NCBI GenBank assembly: GCA_017468465.1
Contig: JAFUIN010000004.1
Location: forward strand, 1 to 41,425
Origin: Clostridia bacterium
GTDB taxonomy: Bacteria; Bacillota; Clostridia; UMGS1840
DNA: 41,425 nucleotides
Direction of reading: 5' to 3'
Numbering within the stretch: the first letter of the stretch is position 1; every line of letters starts with the position of its first letter. A program made the position numbers and the translations under genes. Shown piece after piece: positions 26,124-36,078 of this stretch. The notes under the pieces are model-generated. The model did no database searches and was not told where the DNA came from. It saw only the letters and a list, made by a program, of their open reading frames with translations.

Positions 26124-27356
26124 ATGAAAAAACAAGTGCTTCCGAACACAAAAAAGACAGACCTTTCTTCCTTTTTGGTGATTGCTCTTTCTATGCTGGC
26201 GGTATACTGGGTGGTGTGGTCATTTACGGGAATGTGGCCCTGGACCAAAAATTTCTATAATTCCTACACTTTGCAGGCTTGTCGGTGGTTAAGCGGACAT
26301 CTTGATTTGGGTCAAAATTACTCCCATTTGGAAATTGCCGTTTTTGAAGGCAAGTTTTTTGTGAGCTTTCCACCCTTTCCCTCTTATGTGATGCTTCCCT
26401 TTGCGCTGTTGTTTGGGGAAAATACGCCTGACGGCTGGATTGCCCTTGGGGTGAGTCTTTTTGGCGCGTGGTATGTGTTCAAGCTGTTTAAGCACTATGA
26501 AAAATCTGATTCCTCTGCAATTTTCTGGACGCTGTTTGTGACCGTTTGCTCCAATATGGTGTTCATTTCGGTGAACGGCTGGGTCTGGTTTTTTGCGCAG
26601 AATTTATGCTTTTTGCTGTCGGTTATGGCAATTTATTATGCCGTTTTGGGAAAGGGCGGGCGTTCACTTGCATTTTGGGCAATGAGTGTAGGCTGCCGTC
26701 CCTTCAATGCGCTGTATGCCCCCATTTTGCTCCTTATTTTATATCAAAAACTCAAGGAAACCGAAGGTCTCTCCTTTGGAAAGCAGATTTTGAAATATTG
26801 GAAATGGGCGATTGCCCCGGTTGTAATTGCGGCAAGCTATATGCTCTTAAACTACTTTCGTTTTGGAAACATTTTGGAATTTGGTCATAACTATTTGCCC
26901 GAATTCACCAATGCACCAAAAGGACAGTTCCATTGGGATTATATTAAAGAGAATTTTCCCCTTTTATGGAAGCTTCCGCCTATGGGTGAAACGGGAAGAC
27001 TGCAATTCCCCAAATTCAACGGTATGGCAATCTGGCTGGCGACTCCGTTCTTTTTATCCTATGGAATCTACACGGTTGCCTCCATCCTTCAAAACCGCAA
27101 AGGCAACGGCCTGATTCGGCTGTTGATTCCCATTACGGTGATGGTGCATTTTCTGTGCCTCACTGCACATAAAACCATGGGTGGCTTCCAATGGGGAAAC
27201 CGCTATCCTCTGGATGCACTGCCTTATGTTCTGTTGGGACTGATTTTAGCCAGTGAAAAGGATGATATTTTGGAAAAATATCAGATTCCCCTTGCAATTT
27301 TGGGGCTTGCTTTGAATGTTTCAGGGACGATTATTGTCTACAACAACTGGATATAG
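26124..27356 (+). CDS. Polytopic membrane protein, probable GT-C-type glycosyltransferase relative
   Basis: A 410-residue protein with about ten hydrophobic helices. After the first helix comes a large outside loop with NFYNSYTLQACRWLSGHLDL and then HLEIAVFEGKFFVSFPP, and the C-terminal part has GGFQWGNRYPLDALPY. That layout (helix 1, acidic loop, many helices) resembles GT-C lipid-linked sugar transferases of the PMT/ArnT kind. A DE or DD catalytic pair in the first loop is not clearly present (HLD, HLE), so activity is uncertain. ATG follows AAGGAG. Stands alone between a terminator and repeats. Confidence 0.7.
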   Translation: MKKQVLPNTKKTDLSSFLVIALSMLAVYWVVWSFTGMWPWTKNFYNSYTLQACRWLSGHLDLGQNYSHLEIAVFEGKFFVSFPPFPSYVMLPFALLFGENTPDGWIALGVSLFGAWYVFKLFKHYEKSDSSAIFWTLFVTVCSNMVFISVNGWVWFFAQNLCFLLSVMAIYYAVLGKGGRSLAFWAMSVGCRPFNALYAPILLLILYQKLKETEGLSFGKQILKYWKWAIAPVVIAASYMLLNYFRFGNILEFGHNYLPEFTNAPKGQFHWDYIKENFPLLWKLPPMGETGRLQFPKFNGMAIWLATPFFLSYGIYTVASILQNRKGNGLIRLLIPITVMVHFLCLTAHKTMGGFQWGNRYPLDALPYVLLGLILASEKDDILEKYQIPLAILGLALNVSGTIIVYNNWI

Positions 27357-27365
27357 AATAGTATG

Positions 27366-27500
27366 TTCATTTTCTTTGGTGTCAAAGAAAACGAACCAAA
27401 AGAAACCACCGCCCAGAATTTTTGCAATCCCAAACATTCGTCTTTCTAAAACGATAGCGAATTGCAAAAATAACGGCGGAGTTTTTAGGTATCCCGTTCG
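27366..27500. repeat. Imperfect inverted repeat downstream of the GT-C-like gene
   Basis: CCGCC-N3-AATTTTTGCAAT (from about 27411) pairs with ATTGCAAAAAT-N3-GGCGG (to about 27480); CTTTGGTGTCAAAG at the left end is itself a hairpin. From memory, similar CTTTG...CAAAG-containing repeats are scattered in gut Clostridia. No coding content seen. Confidence 0.55.
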
Positions 27501-27512
27501 ATGACAAATATT

Positions 27513-27549
27513 AAAAAGACGAAATTCTTTACGAATTTCGTCTTTTTTT
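27513..27549. terminator. Bidirectional terminator
   Basis: GACGAAATTC/GAATTTCGTC stem with A and T runs at both ends, nearly identical to that at 18416-18455. Serves the plus-strand membrane protein gene and the minus-strand uvrA transcript. Confidence 0.85.
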
Positions 27550-27568
27550 AGTTTTTAACAAATGCTGT

Positions 27569-27690
27569 AAGGCGCAGAGAAAATGGTTCAAAATGTTGAA
27601 ACCGAACCCGCAGGGAAGTTCCCGAAGCCGTACCGCGTGTACGGCGAGTGGTTCGGTTGCGGCATTATGGACCATTTTATCAAGCCGTAA
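27569..27690. repeat. Composite repeat after uvrA
   Basis: One copy of the AGGCGCAGAGAAAA...TTTTATCAAGCCGTAA family, with the inner hairpin GCCGTAC/GTACGGC and the variable arms GGTTCAAAATG and CATTATGGACC that partly pair. It ends ten bases before the uvrA stop codon. Confidence 0.8.
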
Positions 27691-27700
27691 GAGTCCAAGC

Positions 27701-30229
27701 CTATAGTTTGTCGCGTAAAAACCGGCCGGTATGTGACTTTTTCACCTTTGCAACTTCTTCCGGTGTGCCCGTTGCCACAACGGTACCACCCTCGTCACCG
27801 CCTTCGGGCCCCATATCAATGATGTAGTCGCCCACTTTAATCACATCTAAATTATGCTCAATAATCACAATGGTGTTACCACCGTCACAAAGACGGTTCA
27901 GCACGTCGATGAGCTTTCTCACATCGTCAAAATGGAGACCGGTTGTGGGTTCGTCTAATATATAAATTGTTTTGCCTGTGGGACGTTTGGAAAGCTCGGT
28001 AGCCAGCTTCACACGCTGTGCTTCCCCACCCGAAAGGGTTGTGGAGGGTTGTCCTAATTTGATATAGGACAGCCCTACATCATATAAAAGCTGAAGCTTC
28101 CGTTTAATGGAGGGGATATTTTCAAAAAATTCCAACCCTTCTTCCACGGTCATATCCAGCACTTCGTGGATATTTTTCCCCTTATAGCGAACCTCCAGGG
28201 TTTCCCGATTGTATCGTTTCCCTTTACACACATCGCAAGGCACAAACACATCGGGCAAAAAGTGCATTTCAATTTTCACGATGCCGTCGCCCTCGCAAGC
28301 CTCACAGCGACCGCCTTTGACGTTAAAGCTGAACCGTCCCGGTCCGTAGCCTTTCATTTTGGCGTCGTTGGTAGCAGCAAACAGGTCACGAATCAATGAA
28401 AACACGCCGGTATAGGTTGCAGGATTGGAGCGTGGAGTTCTGCCGATGGGTGACTGGTCGATGGCGATGACCTTATCCAGATGCTCCATCCCCTCGATAG
28501 ACTTATGAAGGCCGCCCCGGCTTTTTCCGCCGTTTAAGTGATGAAACAGCTCCTGATATAAAATCTGATTAATAAGAGACGATTTTCCCGAGCCGGAAAC
28601 CCCTGTTACAATGGTCATACAGCCCAACGGAATGGAGACATCAATGTTTTTTAAGTTGTTCTGTTTCGCCCCTTTTACAGTTAAGAAATTGCCGTTGCCC
28701 TCTCTTCTTTCTTTGGGAACGGGGATTTGCTTTCTTCCGGAGAGATAGTCACCTGTAAGAGAGGTTTTGCTCTTCATAATTTCTTCAGGGGTTCCCTCTG
28801 CTGTGATATATCCGCCGTGAATCCCCGCACCGGGGCCAAAATCAAACACATAATCGGCGGCACGGATGGTATCTTCGTCATGCTCCACCACCAGAACAGA
28901 ATTTCCAACATCACGAAGCCGAAGCAATGTTTCGATGAGCTTTTCGTTGTCCCTTTGATGGAGACCGATGCTGGGTTCGTCTAAAATATATAACACGCCC
29001 ATTAAGTAAGAGCCAATCTGAGTTGCCAGCCGGATTCGCTGCGCTTCACCGCCGGAAAGAGAACCTGCCGAGCGGGACAGCGTAAGATAGGAAAGCCCCA
29101 CCTTATCCAAAAAGCCAAGCCGTTCTTTGATTTCTTTCAAAAGGCGTTCGCCAATTTGTGCTTCTTTTTCGGTAAGCGAAAGTTTTTCGAAAAACGCAAT
29201 CAGTTCTTTTACGGGAAGCTTGGTCATTTCGTAAATATTGATGCCGCCAACGGTCACACCCAGCACTTCTTTTTTCAGCCTTGCACCCTGACAGACATGA
29301 CAGGGCTTCTGACTCATAAAGCTTTCAATTTCGGCTCTTGCCCAGGAAGAAGATGTTTCCCGATAGCGACGCTCCATATTGGTCACAACGCCCTCAAAGT
29401 CGCTGAAATAGGTGCCGGTAGAGCTTCTGCGGCGGTAGTCTATTTTTAATTTTTCGCCCCCGTTTCCGTAAAGAATCATTTCCAGAAACTTGGGATCCTG
29501 TTTGGAAATGGGTTTCGTCATAGAGTAGCCATAGTGCTGACAAACTGCCGTTAGCAAATTGTATGCAATGCTGTCCGATTTATCGGCAGAATACCAACCG
29601 CTTCCACGAATGGCACCATCTACCACGGATTTTTCGGGGTCCACCACCAAATCGGGGTCCACCTTCATCAAATGACCGATGCCCCCGCATTCGGGACAGG
29701 CACCATAGGGATTGTTAAAGGAAAATGCACGGGGCGATAATTCTTCCATAGAAATATCGCAATCGGGACAAGAATAATTTAAGCTGTAGGTATTTTCTTT
29801 TCCTGTGTCATGCTCTAAAACAGTCACCAACCCATCGGTTAAATCTACTGCTGTTTCCAGAGAATCGTTCAAACGGGAACGAATTTCTTCTTTTACCGCC
29901 AAGCGGTCTACCACAATTTCTACGGTGTGCTTGATATTTTTATCAAGGCGGATTTCTTCGGACAAATCATATTGATTCCCGTCCACTCTGACACGGATAA
30001 AGCCGCTTTTTTTCGCGTTTTCCAGCACCTTCTGATGCTCTCCCTTTCTACCACGGACCACAGGTGCTAAAATGACAATTTTGCTCTTTTCGGGAAATTT
30101 CATAATTTTGTCTACAATCTGGTCAATGGTTTGCTTATGAATTTCCTTTCCGCATTTGGGACAGTGGGGAATGCCGATTCTGGCATATAACAGTCGAAGA
30201 TAATCGTAAATTTCAGTCACAGTTCCCAC
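27701..30229 (-). CDS. uvrA: UvrA excinuclease subunit, main part downstream of a frameshift
   Basis: UvrA recognises DNA damage and loads UvrB in nucleotide excision repair. This frame encodes roughly residues 99-940 of the normal 940: zinc-binding CPKCGKEI, the first ABC signature [13 protein letters not shown], second P-loop [10 protein letters not shown], a second zinc site CEACEGDG...[23 protein letters not shown] and the Walker B segment [10 protein letters not shown]. The N-terminal part lies in another frame (30217-30522). Restoring one A near 30256 joins the two perfectly, so this start (GTG) is not natural. It follows uvrB on the same strand, with 480 bases of repeats between. Confidence 0.93.
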   Translation of the reverse strand: MGTVTEIYDYLRLLYARIGIPHCPKCGKEIHKQTIDQIVDKIMKFPEKSKIVILAPVVRGRKGEHQKVLENAKKSGFIRVRVDGNQYDLSEEIRLDKNIKHTVEIVVDRLAVKEEIRSRLNDSLETAVDLTDGLVTVLEHDTGKENTYSLNYSCPDCDISMEELSPRAFSFNNPYGACPECGGIGHLMKVDPDLVVDPEKSVVDGAIRGSGWYSADKSDSIAYNLLTAVCQHYGYSMTKPISKQDPKFLEMILYGNGGEKLKIDYRRRSSTGTYFSDFEGVVTNMERRYRETSSSWARAEIESFMSQKPCHVCQGARLKKEVLGVTVGGINIYEMTKLPVKELIAFFEKLSLTEKEAQIGERLLKEIKERLGFLDKVGLSYLTLSRSAGSLSGGEAQRIRLATQIGSYLMGVLYILDEPSIGLHQRDNEKLIETLLRLRDVGNSVLVVEHDEDTIRAADYVFDFGPGAGIHGGYITAEGTPEEIMKSKTSLTGDYLSGRKQIPVPKERREGNGNFLTVKGAKQNNLKNIDVSIPLGCMTIVTGVSGSGKSSLINQILYQELFHHLNGGKSRGGLHKSIEGMEHLDKVIAIDQSPIGRTPRSNPATYTGVFSLIRDLFAATNDAKMKGYGPGRFSFNVKGGRCEACEGDGIVKIEMHFLPDVFVPCDVCKGKRYNRETLEVRYKGKNIHEVLDMTVEEGLEFFENIPSIKRKLQLLYDVGLSYIKLGQPSTTLSGGEAQRVKLATELSKRPTGKTIYILDEPTTGLHFDDVRKLIDVLNRLCDGGNTIVIIEHNLDVIKVGDYIIDMGPEGGDEGGTVVATGTPEEVAKVKKSHTGRFLRDKL

Positions 30230-30522
30230 AGTGGAGCGAGGGTTTCTGGAGGTGGTTTCTGGTCGATGGAAATAGCTGGCGAAAGCCCCTCGATCAAGTC
30301 TGCCTGCGGCTTGTCCATCTGCCCCAAAAACATACGGGCATAAGAGGATAAGGACTCCACATAACGACGCTGCCCCTCTGCATAAATGGTATCAAAAGCA
30401 AGGGAAGATTTGCCCGAACCGGACACTCCCGTAAATACCACCAGCTTGTCTCTGGGAATTTTCAAATCTATATTTTTTAAGTTGTGCTCTCTGGCACCTT
30501 TGACGTAGATGTTATCTCTCAT
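30217..30522 (-). CDS. uvrA: UvrA N-terminal fragment upstream of a frameshift
   Basis: Encodes [20 protein letters not shown], the first P-loop [14 protein letters not shown] and [11 protein letters not shown], all canonical UvrA. After DQK the frame goes wrong ([12 protein letters not shown]) where UvrA proteins read [12 protein letters not shown]. The bases are AAACC where AAAACC is expected, so one A is missing from a homopolymer (plus-strand TTT at 30256-30258). ATG follows AAAGGAA. A sequencing or assembly slip is as likely as a true mutation. Alone this fragment would lack most ATPase parts. Confidence 0.92.
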   Translation of the reverse strand: MRDNIYVKGAREHNLKNIDLKIPRDKLVVFTGVSGSGKSSLAFDTIYAEGQRRYVESLSSYARMFLGQMDKPQADLIEGLSPAISIDQKPPPETLAPLWEL

Positions 30523-30559
30523 AAACGATTTTCCTTTTTTTGATTGCTTTTATAAACTA

Positions 30560-31008
30560 TTGCTAACCGTAAAACCCTATAATTTTGCTGCCTTTACACA
30601 AGTAAATGAGCATTTCAGAACAATCCTCCATCCGAAGAAACGAAGTAAATGAAGAATAGTGAATAATTTCGGTGCCAGTCGTTTGCCTGCATAAAAAATA
30701 TGCGGGTCGTCGAGGACGCCGACCCCTACAATGCTGCATGCAATGCTACGCCGAGAGGGGGTGAGTTTTGCTCTAACCAAGGCTCCTTTTATCAAGCAGA
30801 AAATAGGCGCAGAGAAAATTGACGAAAATTCGTCAACCGAACCCGTAGGGGTTACCCGAAGGCGTACACAGGTACGCCGAGAGGTGAGGTTGGCGGATAG
30901 CAAAAGGCATTTTTATCCAAAATTTGCAAACTGCAAATTTTCACTTTATAAAATAATATAGAATAAATCCCTATGCCTTTTGCGGTCTCGGCAATTTTAT
31001 CAAGCCTA
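30560..31008. repeat. Composite repeats between uvrB and uvrA
   Basis: Two repeat blocks. About 30640-30795 contains GCGGGTCGTCGAGGACGCCG and CTGCATGCAATGCTACG as at 18580-18640. 30805-31008 starts AGGCGCAGAGAAAATTGACG, has hairpin GACGAAAATTCGTC, GGCGTAC/GTACGCC, and AAAATTTGC/GCAAATTTT, and ends TTTTATCAAGCCTA at the uvrB stop codon. Its right half matches 1-165. No gene or clear promoter for uvrA is visible in it. Confidence 0.78.
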
Positions 31009-32973
31009 AGATTGGTAGGCTTTGATTTTGTCACGCAACTCCGCCGCTTTTTCAAAGTCTAACGCCTTTGCTGCTTTGTTCATTTCTTCGGTTAAGCGCA
31101 GGATTTCCGTTTCCAGCCAGCCATCGTCACGACGCTCTTTTTTGCCTGTTTTTGGTGTTTGTGCTTTTTTGGTTGCCTCGATTACGGCACGGATATCTTT
31201 TTTGATGGTCACGGGGACGATGCCGTTTTCTTTGTTATAACGGTCTTGAATGTCCCGACGTCGATTGGTTTCCCGAATGGCTTTTTCCATCGAATCGGTC
31301 AAGGTGTCGGCATACATAATGACTTTGCCCTCTGCATTTCTTGCGGCACGTCCGATGGTCTGAATGAGAGAGGTCTCGCTTCTTAAAAATCCTTCTTTAT
31401 CTGCATCTAAAATGGCAACTAAGGAAACCTCGGGCAAGTCCAGCCCCTCACGAAGCAGATTGATGCCTACCAACACGTCGAATTCTCCCATGCGCAAATC
31501 ACGGATGATTTCCATACGCTCCATGGTGTCAATATCCGAATGGAGATATCGCACTCGTACTCCTGCCTCTGTAAAATAGTCGGTCAAATCTTCTGCCATC
31601 CGTTTGGTTAAGGTGGTTATCAATACGCGCTCGTTTTTTTCGGTGCGCAAATTGATTTCCGAGAGCAAATCATCAATCTGACCGTCGGTTGGACGAACAG
31701 AAATTTCCGGATCCAAAAGTCCGGTTGGACGAATCACCTGCTCCACAATGCGTGTAGAATGCTCTCGCTCGTAATCGGCAGGCGTGGCACTGACAAACAC
31801 CGCCTGATTGATTCGTTCGATAAATTCGTCAAAATTTAAGGGGCGGTTATCATAAGCCGAGGGAAGTCGGAAGCCATAATCCACCAAAGAGGTTTTTCTG
31901 GCACGGTCCCCTGCATACATTCCCCGCACCTGCGGCAATGTAACGTGAGATTCGTCAATCACCAACAGAAAATCTTTTGGAAAATAATCTAAAAGGGTGT
32001 AGGGCGCGCTGCCGGGTTCTCGTCCGCTGATATGACGGGAATAGTTCTCAATCCCCGAGCAGAAGCCGATTTCCGCCATCATTTCCAAATCGTAATTGGT
32101 GCGCTCGGTAATCCGCTGTTTTTCTATCCATTTTTCCCGTTCATCAAAAAACTGTATGCGTTCCTCCAATTCTTCCTCGATAGTTTTGATGGCACGCTCC
32201 ATTTTATCGGTAGTAGTGGCATAATGGGAAGCAGGAAACACTGCAATGTGGCTTCTTTCTCCCAGAATTTCGCCGGTTAAGGGATTGATTTCGGTTAACC
32301 GATCAATTTCGTCTCCGAAAAATTCCACACGAAGCACCATTTCGTTGGAGTTTGACGGGAAAATATCCAGCACATCCCCATTCACACGGAAGCATCCTCT
32401 GTGAAAGTCGATGTGATTTCTTTCGTATTGAATTTCGATGAGTTTTTTTAAGATTTCGTTGCGGTCCTTCTCCATACCTACCCGCAAGGAGACACACAAA
32501 TCAGTGTAATCCTCCGGGTCACCAAGACCGTAAATACAAGAAACCGATGCCACAATGATGACATCTTTTCGCTCAAACAGCGCTGTGGTTGCAGCATGAC
32601 GGAGCTTATCAATTTCATCATTGATCTGGGCATCTTTTTCAATGAAAGTATCGGTGCCGGGAAGATAGGCTTCCGGCTGATAATAGTCATAATAGGAAAC
32701 AAAAAATTCCACCGCATTTTCAGGGAAAAATTCTTTGAATTCACTGCAAAGCTGTGCCGCTAAGGTTTTGTTGTGAGCAAGCACCAGCGTGGGCTTTTGC
32801 ACTTGTTCAATCACATTGGCAATGGTAAAGGTTTTTCCCGAACCGGTTACCCCAAGCAGCGTTTGATATTTGTCCTTTTGCAAAATCCCCTCCGAAAGCT
32901 GTCGGATTGCTTGAATCTGGTCGCCTTTGGGCTTCATTTCGGATATGATGCGAAAGGGTTTTGACTGCTCCAT
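31006..32973 (-). CDS. uvrB: UvrB excinuclease subunit
   Basis: Damage-verifying helicase-like subunit that works with UvrA and UvrC. The 655-residue length is normal. P-loop GVTGSGKT lies at 41-48, the beta-hairpin region [21 protein letters not shown] near 93-113, helicase motif VIDESH, motif VI (QTIGRAARN) and a C-terminal UVR domain ([22 protein letters not shown]) that contacts UvrC. ATG follows GAGGAGG. No LexA-type operator was found in the 400 bases upstream. First gene of a uvrB-uvrA pair. Confidence 0.97.
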   Translation of the reverse strand: MEQSKPFRIISEMKPKGDQIQAIRQLSEGILQKDKYQTLLGVTGSGKTFTIANVIEQVQKPTLVLAHNKTLAAQLCSEFKEFFPENAVEFFVSYYDYYQPEAYLPGTDTFIEKDAQINDEIDKLRHAATTALFERKDVIIVASVSCIYGLGDPEDYTDLCVSLRVGMEKDRNEILKKLIEIQYERNHIDFHRGCFRVNGDVLDIFPSNSNEMVLRVEFFGDEIDRLTEINPLTGEILGERSHIAVFPASHYATTTDKMERAIKTIEEELEERIQFFDEREKWIEKQRITERTNYDLEMMAEIGFCSGIENYSRHISGREPGSAPYTLLDYFPKDFLLVIDESHVTLPQVRGMYAGDRARKTSLVDYGFRLPSAYDNRPLNFDEFIERINQAVFVSATPADYEREHSTRIVEQVIRPTGLLDPEISVRPTDGQIDDLLSEINLRTEKNERVLITTLTKRMAEDLTDYFTEAGVRVRYLHSDIDTMERMEIIRDLRMGEFDVLVGINLLREGLDLPEVSLVAILDADKEGFLRSETSLIQTIGRAARNAEGKVIMYADTLTDSMEKAIRETNRRRDIQDRYNKENGIVPVTIKKDIRAVIEATKKAQTPKTGKKERRDDGWLETEILRLTEEMNKAAKALDFEKAAELRDKIKAYQS

Positions 32974-33090
32974 TCTGATGCCTCCTCTCTTTTTGGATTA
33001 GGTGCAATAAGGGCAATCGGCATTGCCGACAGCCCTTATATAAAATGAAAATTGAAGAATGAATGATGAATCATTTTGGCGCAGGTCTCC

Positions 33091-33184
33091 TGTCATTCTG
33101 AGGAGTATAAGCGACGAAAAATCTCTCTTTTTGAAGTTTGTGATAACCTTATATAGAGATTCCTCGACTTCGCTCGGAATGACA
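33091..33184. repeat. Terminal-inverted-repeat element upstream of uvrB
   Basis: Begins TGTCATTCTGAG and ends CTCGGAATGACA, with an internal AATCTCTC...GAGATTCCTCGACTTCG. A sister copy is at 40971-41071. The remaining bases between uvrB and degV (32974-33371) contain a strong hairpin near 33005-33035 (arms GGGC-CGGC/GCCG-GCCC) and a further fragment GGGATTCCTCGGCGCC; no gene is seen. Confidence 0.72.
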
Positions 33185-33371
33185 GTAGAGGAAGTCATCA
33201 CCTTACGTTGGGATTCCTCGGCGCCTGCATATATCATTGGTACCTCGGAGCGACACCTCTCGGGCGCTTGCACCGGTGCCAGTGTTACAGCTTGGTTTTC
33301 TGTTTTTTCCATTCTCTATGGGAATCATAGGAAAATTGATTCAGCAATTATGCGCAAATTTTCAAAAATTT

Positions 33372-34250
33372 CTACATCTTCTTCTGGAACATAAGCCCAA
33401 CTAAGCCCGGGCCGATATGAACACCGATGGTAGAACCAACCTGGTCGATGTGAATTTCTTCTCCGGGGAAGTTTTCATGCACCATTTCTATAAATTCATC
33501 GTAGTAGGAGGCCTTGGTGGAATACACAATCATGTAGCGGTAGCCGCCCTCTTTGGTGGCATCTTTTACCAGCTCCATAATTCTTGTCATAGCTTTTTTG
33601 ATGCCGCGCACCTTTTCTGCGGGGGCAACCAAGCCATCTTTTACGGTCAAAATGGGTTTAATGTCCAGAATGGTTCCCAGAAGGGCGCTTGCACCGGTGA
33701 TTCTGCCGCCCCGTTTTAAGTATTCCAGGGTGCCATTTACCAAAAAGATATTATTGGATGCACAGCAATTGTCAATGATTTTCACAATTTCATCTGCAGA
33801 TGCACCGTTTTCATAAGCGGTGATGCCTTCCCTGATGGCATAATAGTAGCAAATGGTGTAAAACTTGGAATCAACGAGACGAACATCCAGCTTGATGCCT
33901 TCGTCTTCCAGATTTTTGAGTGCAATTTTCACATTGTTATAGGTGGGACTGCCGGCAGAAGAAATACAGGTGAAAATGTAGGTGTCATATTCATTTTTTG
34001 CCGCCTGCTCCCGAAAATATTCCTCAATGGTAAAAGCAGTCACCTGAGAGGTGGAAACGCTTCCCTTATTTTCTTCCATAAAGGCGAACACTTCATCGGC
34101 TGTGATATCCACTCCGTCCAAATATTCCTGTGCTTCGCCATCGTGGGGTTTTAAGTATACATGAAAGGGCAACACATCAATGTTTTTCTCTTTGACATAT
34201 TCTTTCGGGAGATCCCCTGCAGAGTCGGTTACAAACTTAATTTTTGCCAT
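33372..34250 (-). CDS. DegV family fatty-acid-binding protein
   Basis: A 292-residue protein. DegV/FakB proteins bind a fatty acid and present it to the kinase FakA for use in phospholipids. Visible motifs are VTDSAGDLP (residues 5-13), GSVSTSQ and SSAGSPTYNN (in place of the common SSxLSGTYQ), plus the C-terminal domain ending GVHIGPGLVG. Start chosen at ATG 34250, which has AAAGGA seven bases upstream; an ATG three codons earlier overlaps that ribosome site. It follows the S4-domain gene on the same strand by 20 bases and is probably cotranscribed with pap. No fakA is in the window. Confidence 0.93.
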   Translation of the reverse strand: MAKIKFVTDSAGDLPKEYVKEKNIDVLPFHVYLKPHDGEAQEYLDGVDITADEVFAFMEENKGSVSTSQVTAFTIEEYFREQAAKNEYDTYIFTCISSAGSPTYNNVKIALKNLEDEGIKLDVRLVDSKFYTICYYYAIREGITAYENGASADEIVKIIDNCCASNNIFLVNGTLEYLKRGGRITGASALLGTILDIKPILTVKDGLVAPAEKVRGIKKAMTRIMELVKDATKEGGYRYMIVYSTKASYYDEFIEMVHENFPGEEIHIDQVGSTIGVHIGPGLVGLMFQKKM

Positions 34251-34270
34251 TGTTTTCATCCTTTCTATCC

Positions 34271-34486
34271 TTATTCAACCGTAATTTCATAATCCTGGAA
34301 GGTAACAACGTCACCGGAGCGGATTTTTTTGCCCCGACGGCTTTCCGGTTCGCCGTTGACCGAAACCAAACCGTCTACAATCACATATTTGGCTTCACCG
34401 CCTGTGGCTACCAGATTTTCTGCCTTGAGTAGATTTTGCAGAGTGATAAATTCGTCTCTTAATTGAAATGTTAATTTTTCCATCAT
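34271..34486 (-). CDS. S4-domain RNA-binding protein, YaaA/RlbA type
   Basis: Seventy-one residues forming a single S4 domain: LQNLLKAENLVATGGEAKYVI, then DGLVSVNGEPESRRGKKIRSGDVV, a pattern also seen in YaaA, RsuA and tyrosyl-tRNA synthetase. Free S4 proteins bind structured rRNA and are linked to ribosome assembly. Its ATG overlaps the pap stop codon as TAATG, with AAAGGA just upstream, so it should be translationally coupled to pap. The usual place for this gene in Bacillota is beside dnaN and recF; here it lies between pap and degV. Confidence 0.88.
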   Translation of the reverse strand: MMEKLTFQLRDEFITLQNLLKAENLVATGGEAKYVIVDGLVSVNGEPESRRGKKIRSGDVVTFQDYEITVE

Positions 34487-35976
34487 TATTTTCCTTTTTG
34501 TTTCAAAACTTCTTCCAGTGTTTCGGTAATAATCCGAAGCACTTCGATTCGTGCATACCGCTTGTCGTTGCCGGCAATGAGATGCCATGGCGCAATTTTG
34601 GTATGGGTTTTTTCAATCATTTTTTCAATGGTGCAAATATAATCGTCCCACTTTTCACGGTTACGAAAATCCTCATCGGTTAATTTCCATGCTTTGTGAG
34701 GATTTTCCCGACGGTCTTCAAACCGTTTCAGCTGCTCATCTTTGGATATGTGCATAAAGAACTTCATCACGATTGCACCGCTGCCTACCAGGTGCTTTTC
34801 CATATCGTTGATTTCAAAAAATGCTCTGTCATATTCTTTTTGGGTGCAAAAGCCTTCTACCGCCTCCACCATCACTCTGCCATACCAGCTGCGGTCAAAA
34901 ATGGCAATGTGGCCGGATTTGGGAATGTTTTGCCAGAATCGCCACAAATAATGGTGCGACAGCTCCTCTTTGGTGGGTGCCGGTGTGGAAAACACCTGAT
35001 AGCCTCTGGGGTCCAGCGCAGTGGTAAGACGTTTGATGGCTCCGCCTTTTCCGCCGGCGTCCCAGCCCTCAAACACAATCACAACCGGTTTTTTCTTAAG
35101 ATACAACCGATTATGCAAATGCTCCAGCTTGTCCTGATAAAAGCTCAGCTTTTCCTGATATTCTTTTTTTCCCATGGAAAGGCTCAAATCCACCGAATCC
35201 AGATAATTGGTGGAAACATTCCGGTCCAGAATGGGACGGGGAGATTTTTCTGACTGCTTTTTCATGGCGATTTTCTTTTCCAGCTGGAAAATCAAAATTT
35301 CAAAAATACGCAAGGTGGCATAGGCAATATCGTTGCCGTTTACAATGTGCCAGGGCGCATTTTCTTTGTCGGTGGCTTCAATCATTTTTTCAGAAACCGC
35401 CAAATATTTATCGTATTGCTTATTATGCTTCAAATCGTCCTTGGAAACACGCCATTTGGTTTCTTTGGAGTCCATCAGTTCCTTCAGGCGACGTTTCTGC
35501 TCGTCCTGAGAAATGTGAATAAACAGCTTCACCAGCAGATTATCGTCATCGGTCAAAAGCTTTTCAAAGGCGTTAATTTCGTCCAGGTCATGATGAAAAC
35601 GGTTTGTTTTTACCTTTTTGTCAATGTGGTCATTAAGCACACGGCGATACCAGCTTCGGTCGAAAATGGCAATTCTTCCTTTTTCCGGAGTTTTGGTAAT
35701 GAAACGCCGCAAAAAAGGATATCTGCTTTCTTCCTCGCTTTCGTCCTTAATGGTATAAACGGTGAAGCCACGAGGGTCCAACGGAAGAATAAAGTGGTTA
35801 ATCAGCTGACCTTTTCCCGAAGCTCCCCAACCTTCCACCACCACAATCACGGGGATTTCCAGCTTTCTTGCTTCTCTTTGCAGTGTTGCAAGCTGTTCCT
35901 GATATTGCTCTAATTTCTTTTTAAGTTCTTTGGGAGACAAATCCCCCAAAGCCAGTTTTTCGCATTTTCTTAACAT
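34486..35976 (-). CDS. pap: Two-domain polyphosphate:AMP phosphotransferase (PPK2 class II)
   Basis: Transfers phosphate from polyphosphate to AMP to give ADP. The 496 residues contain two PPK2 domains: the first has Walker A GWGASGKG (49-56) and lid/Walker B FDRSWYRRV (105-113), the second GWDAGGKG (304-311) and FDRSWYGRV (360-368). This duplicated form is the class II (PAP) architecture, in which the C-terminal domain is catalytic; the N-terminal Walker A here has SGKG in place of GGKG. ATG follows a GGCAGGG site. Followed by a TAATG-coupled S4 gene. No ppk1 or ppx in the window. Confidence 0.94.
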   Translation of the reverse strand: MLRKCEKLALGDLSPKELKKKLEQYQEQLATLQREARKLEIPVIVVVEGWGASGKGQLINHFILPLDPRGFTVYTIKDESEEESRYPFLRRFITKTPEKGRIAIFDRSWYRRVLNDHIDKKVKTNRFHHDLDEINAFEKLLTDDDNLLVKLFIHISQDEQKRRLKELMDSKETKWRVSKDDLKHNKQYDKYLAVSEKMIEATDKENAPWHIVNGNDIAYATLRIFEILIFQLEKKIAMKKQSEKSPRPILDRNVSTNYLDSVDLSLSMGKKEYQEKLSFYQDKLEHLHNRLYLKKKPVVIVFEGWDAGGKGGAIKRLTTALDPRGYQVFSTPAPTKEELSHHYLWRFWQNIPKSGHIAIFDRSWYGRVMVEAVEGFCTQKEYDRAFFEINDMEKHLVGSGAIVMKFFMHISKDEQLKRFEDRRENPHKAWKLTDEDFRNREKWDDYICTIEKMIEKTHTKIAPWHLIAGNDKRYARIEVLRIITETLEEVLKQKGK

Positions 35977-36078
35977 AGTTTTCCCTGCCTTTTGTTGCCT
36001 GTTCCAAATGGAGTGTGTTTCTCTAAAAGCAAACGAGGGACAGCACCCTCAATTTGTTGGGGGCGTTGTCCCACAATT

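Noticed and set aside
32974-33371. LexA (SOS) box upstream of uvrB
   Set aside because: No CGAAC-N4-GTTCG or close variant was found in the region.
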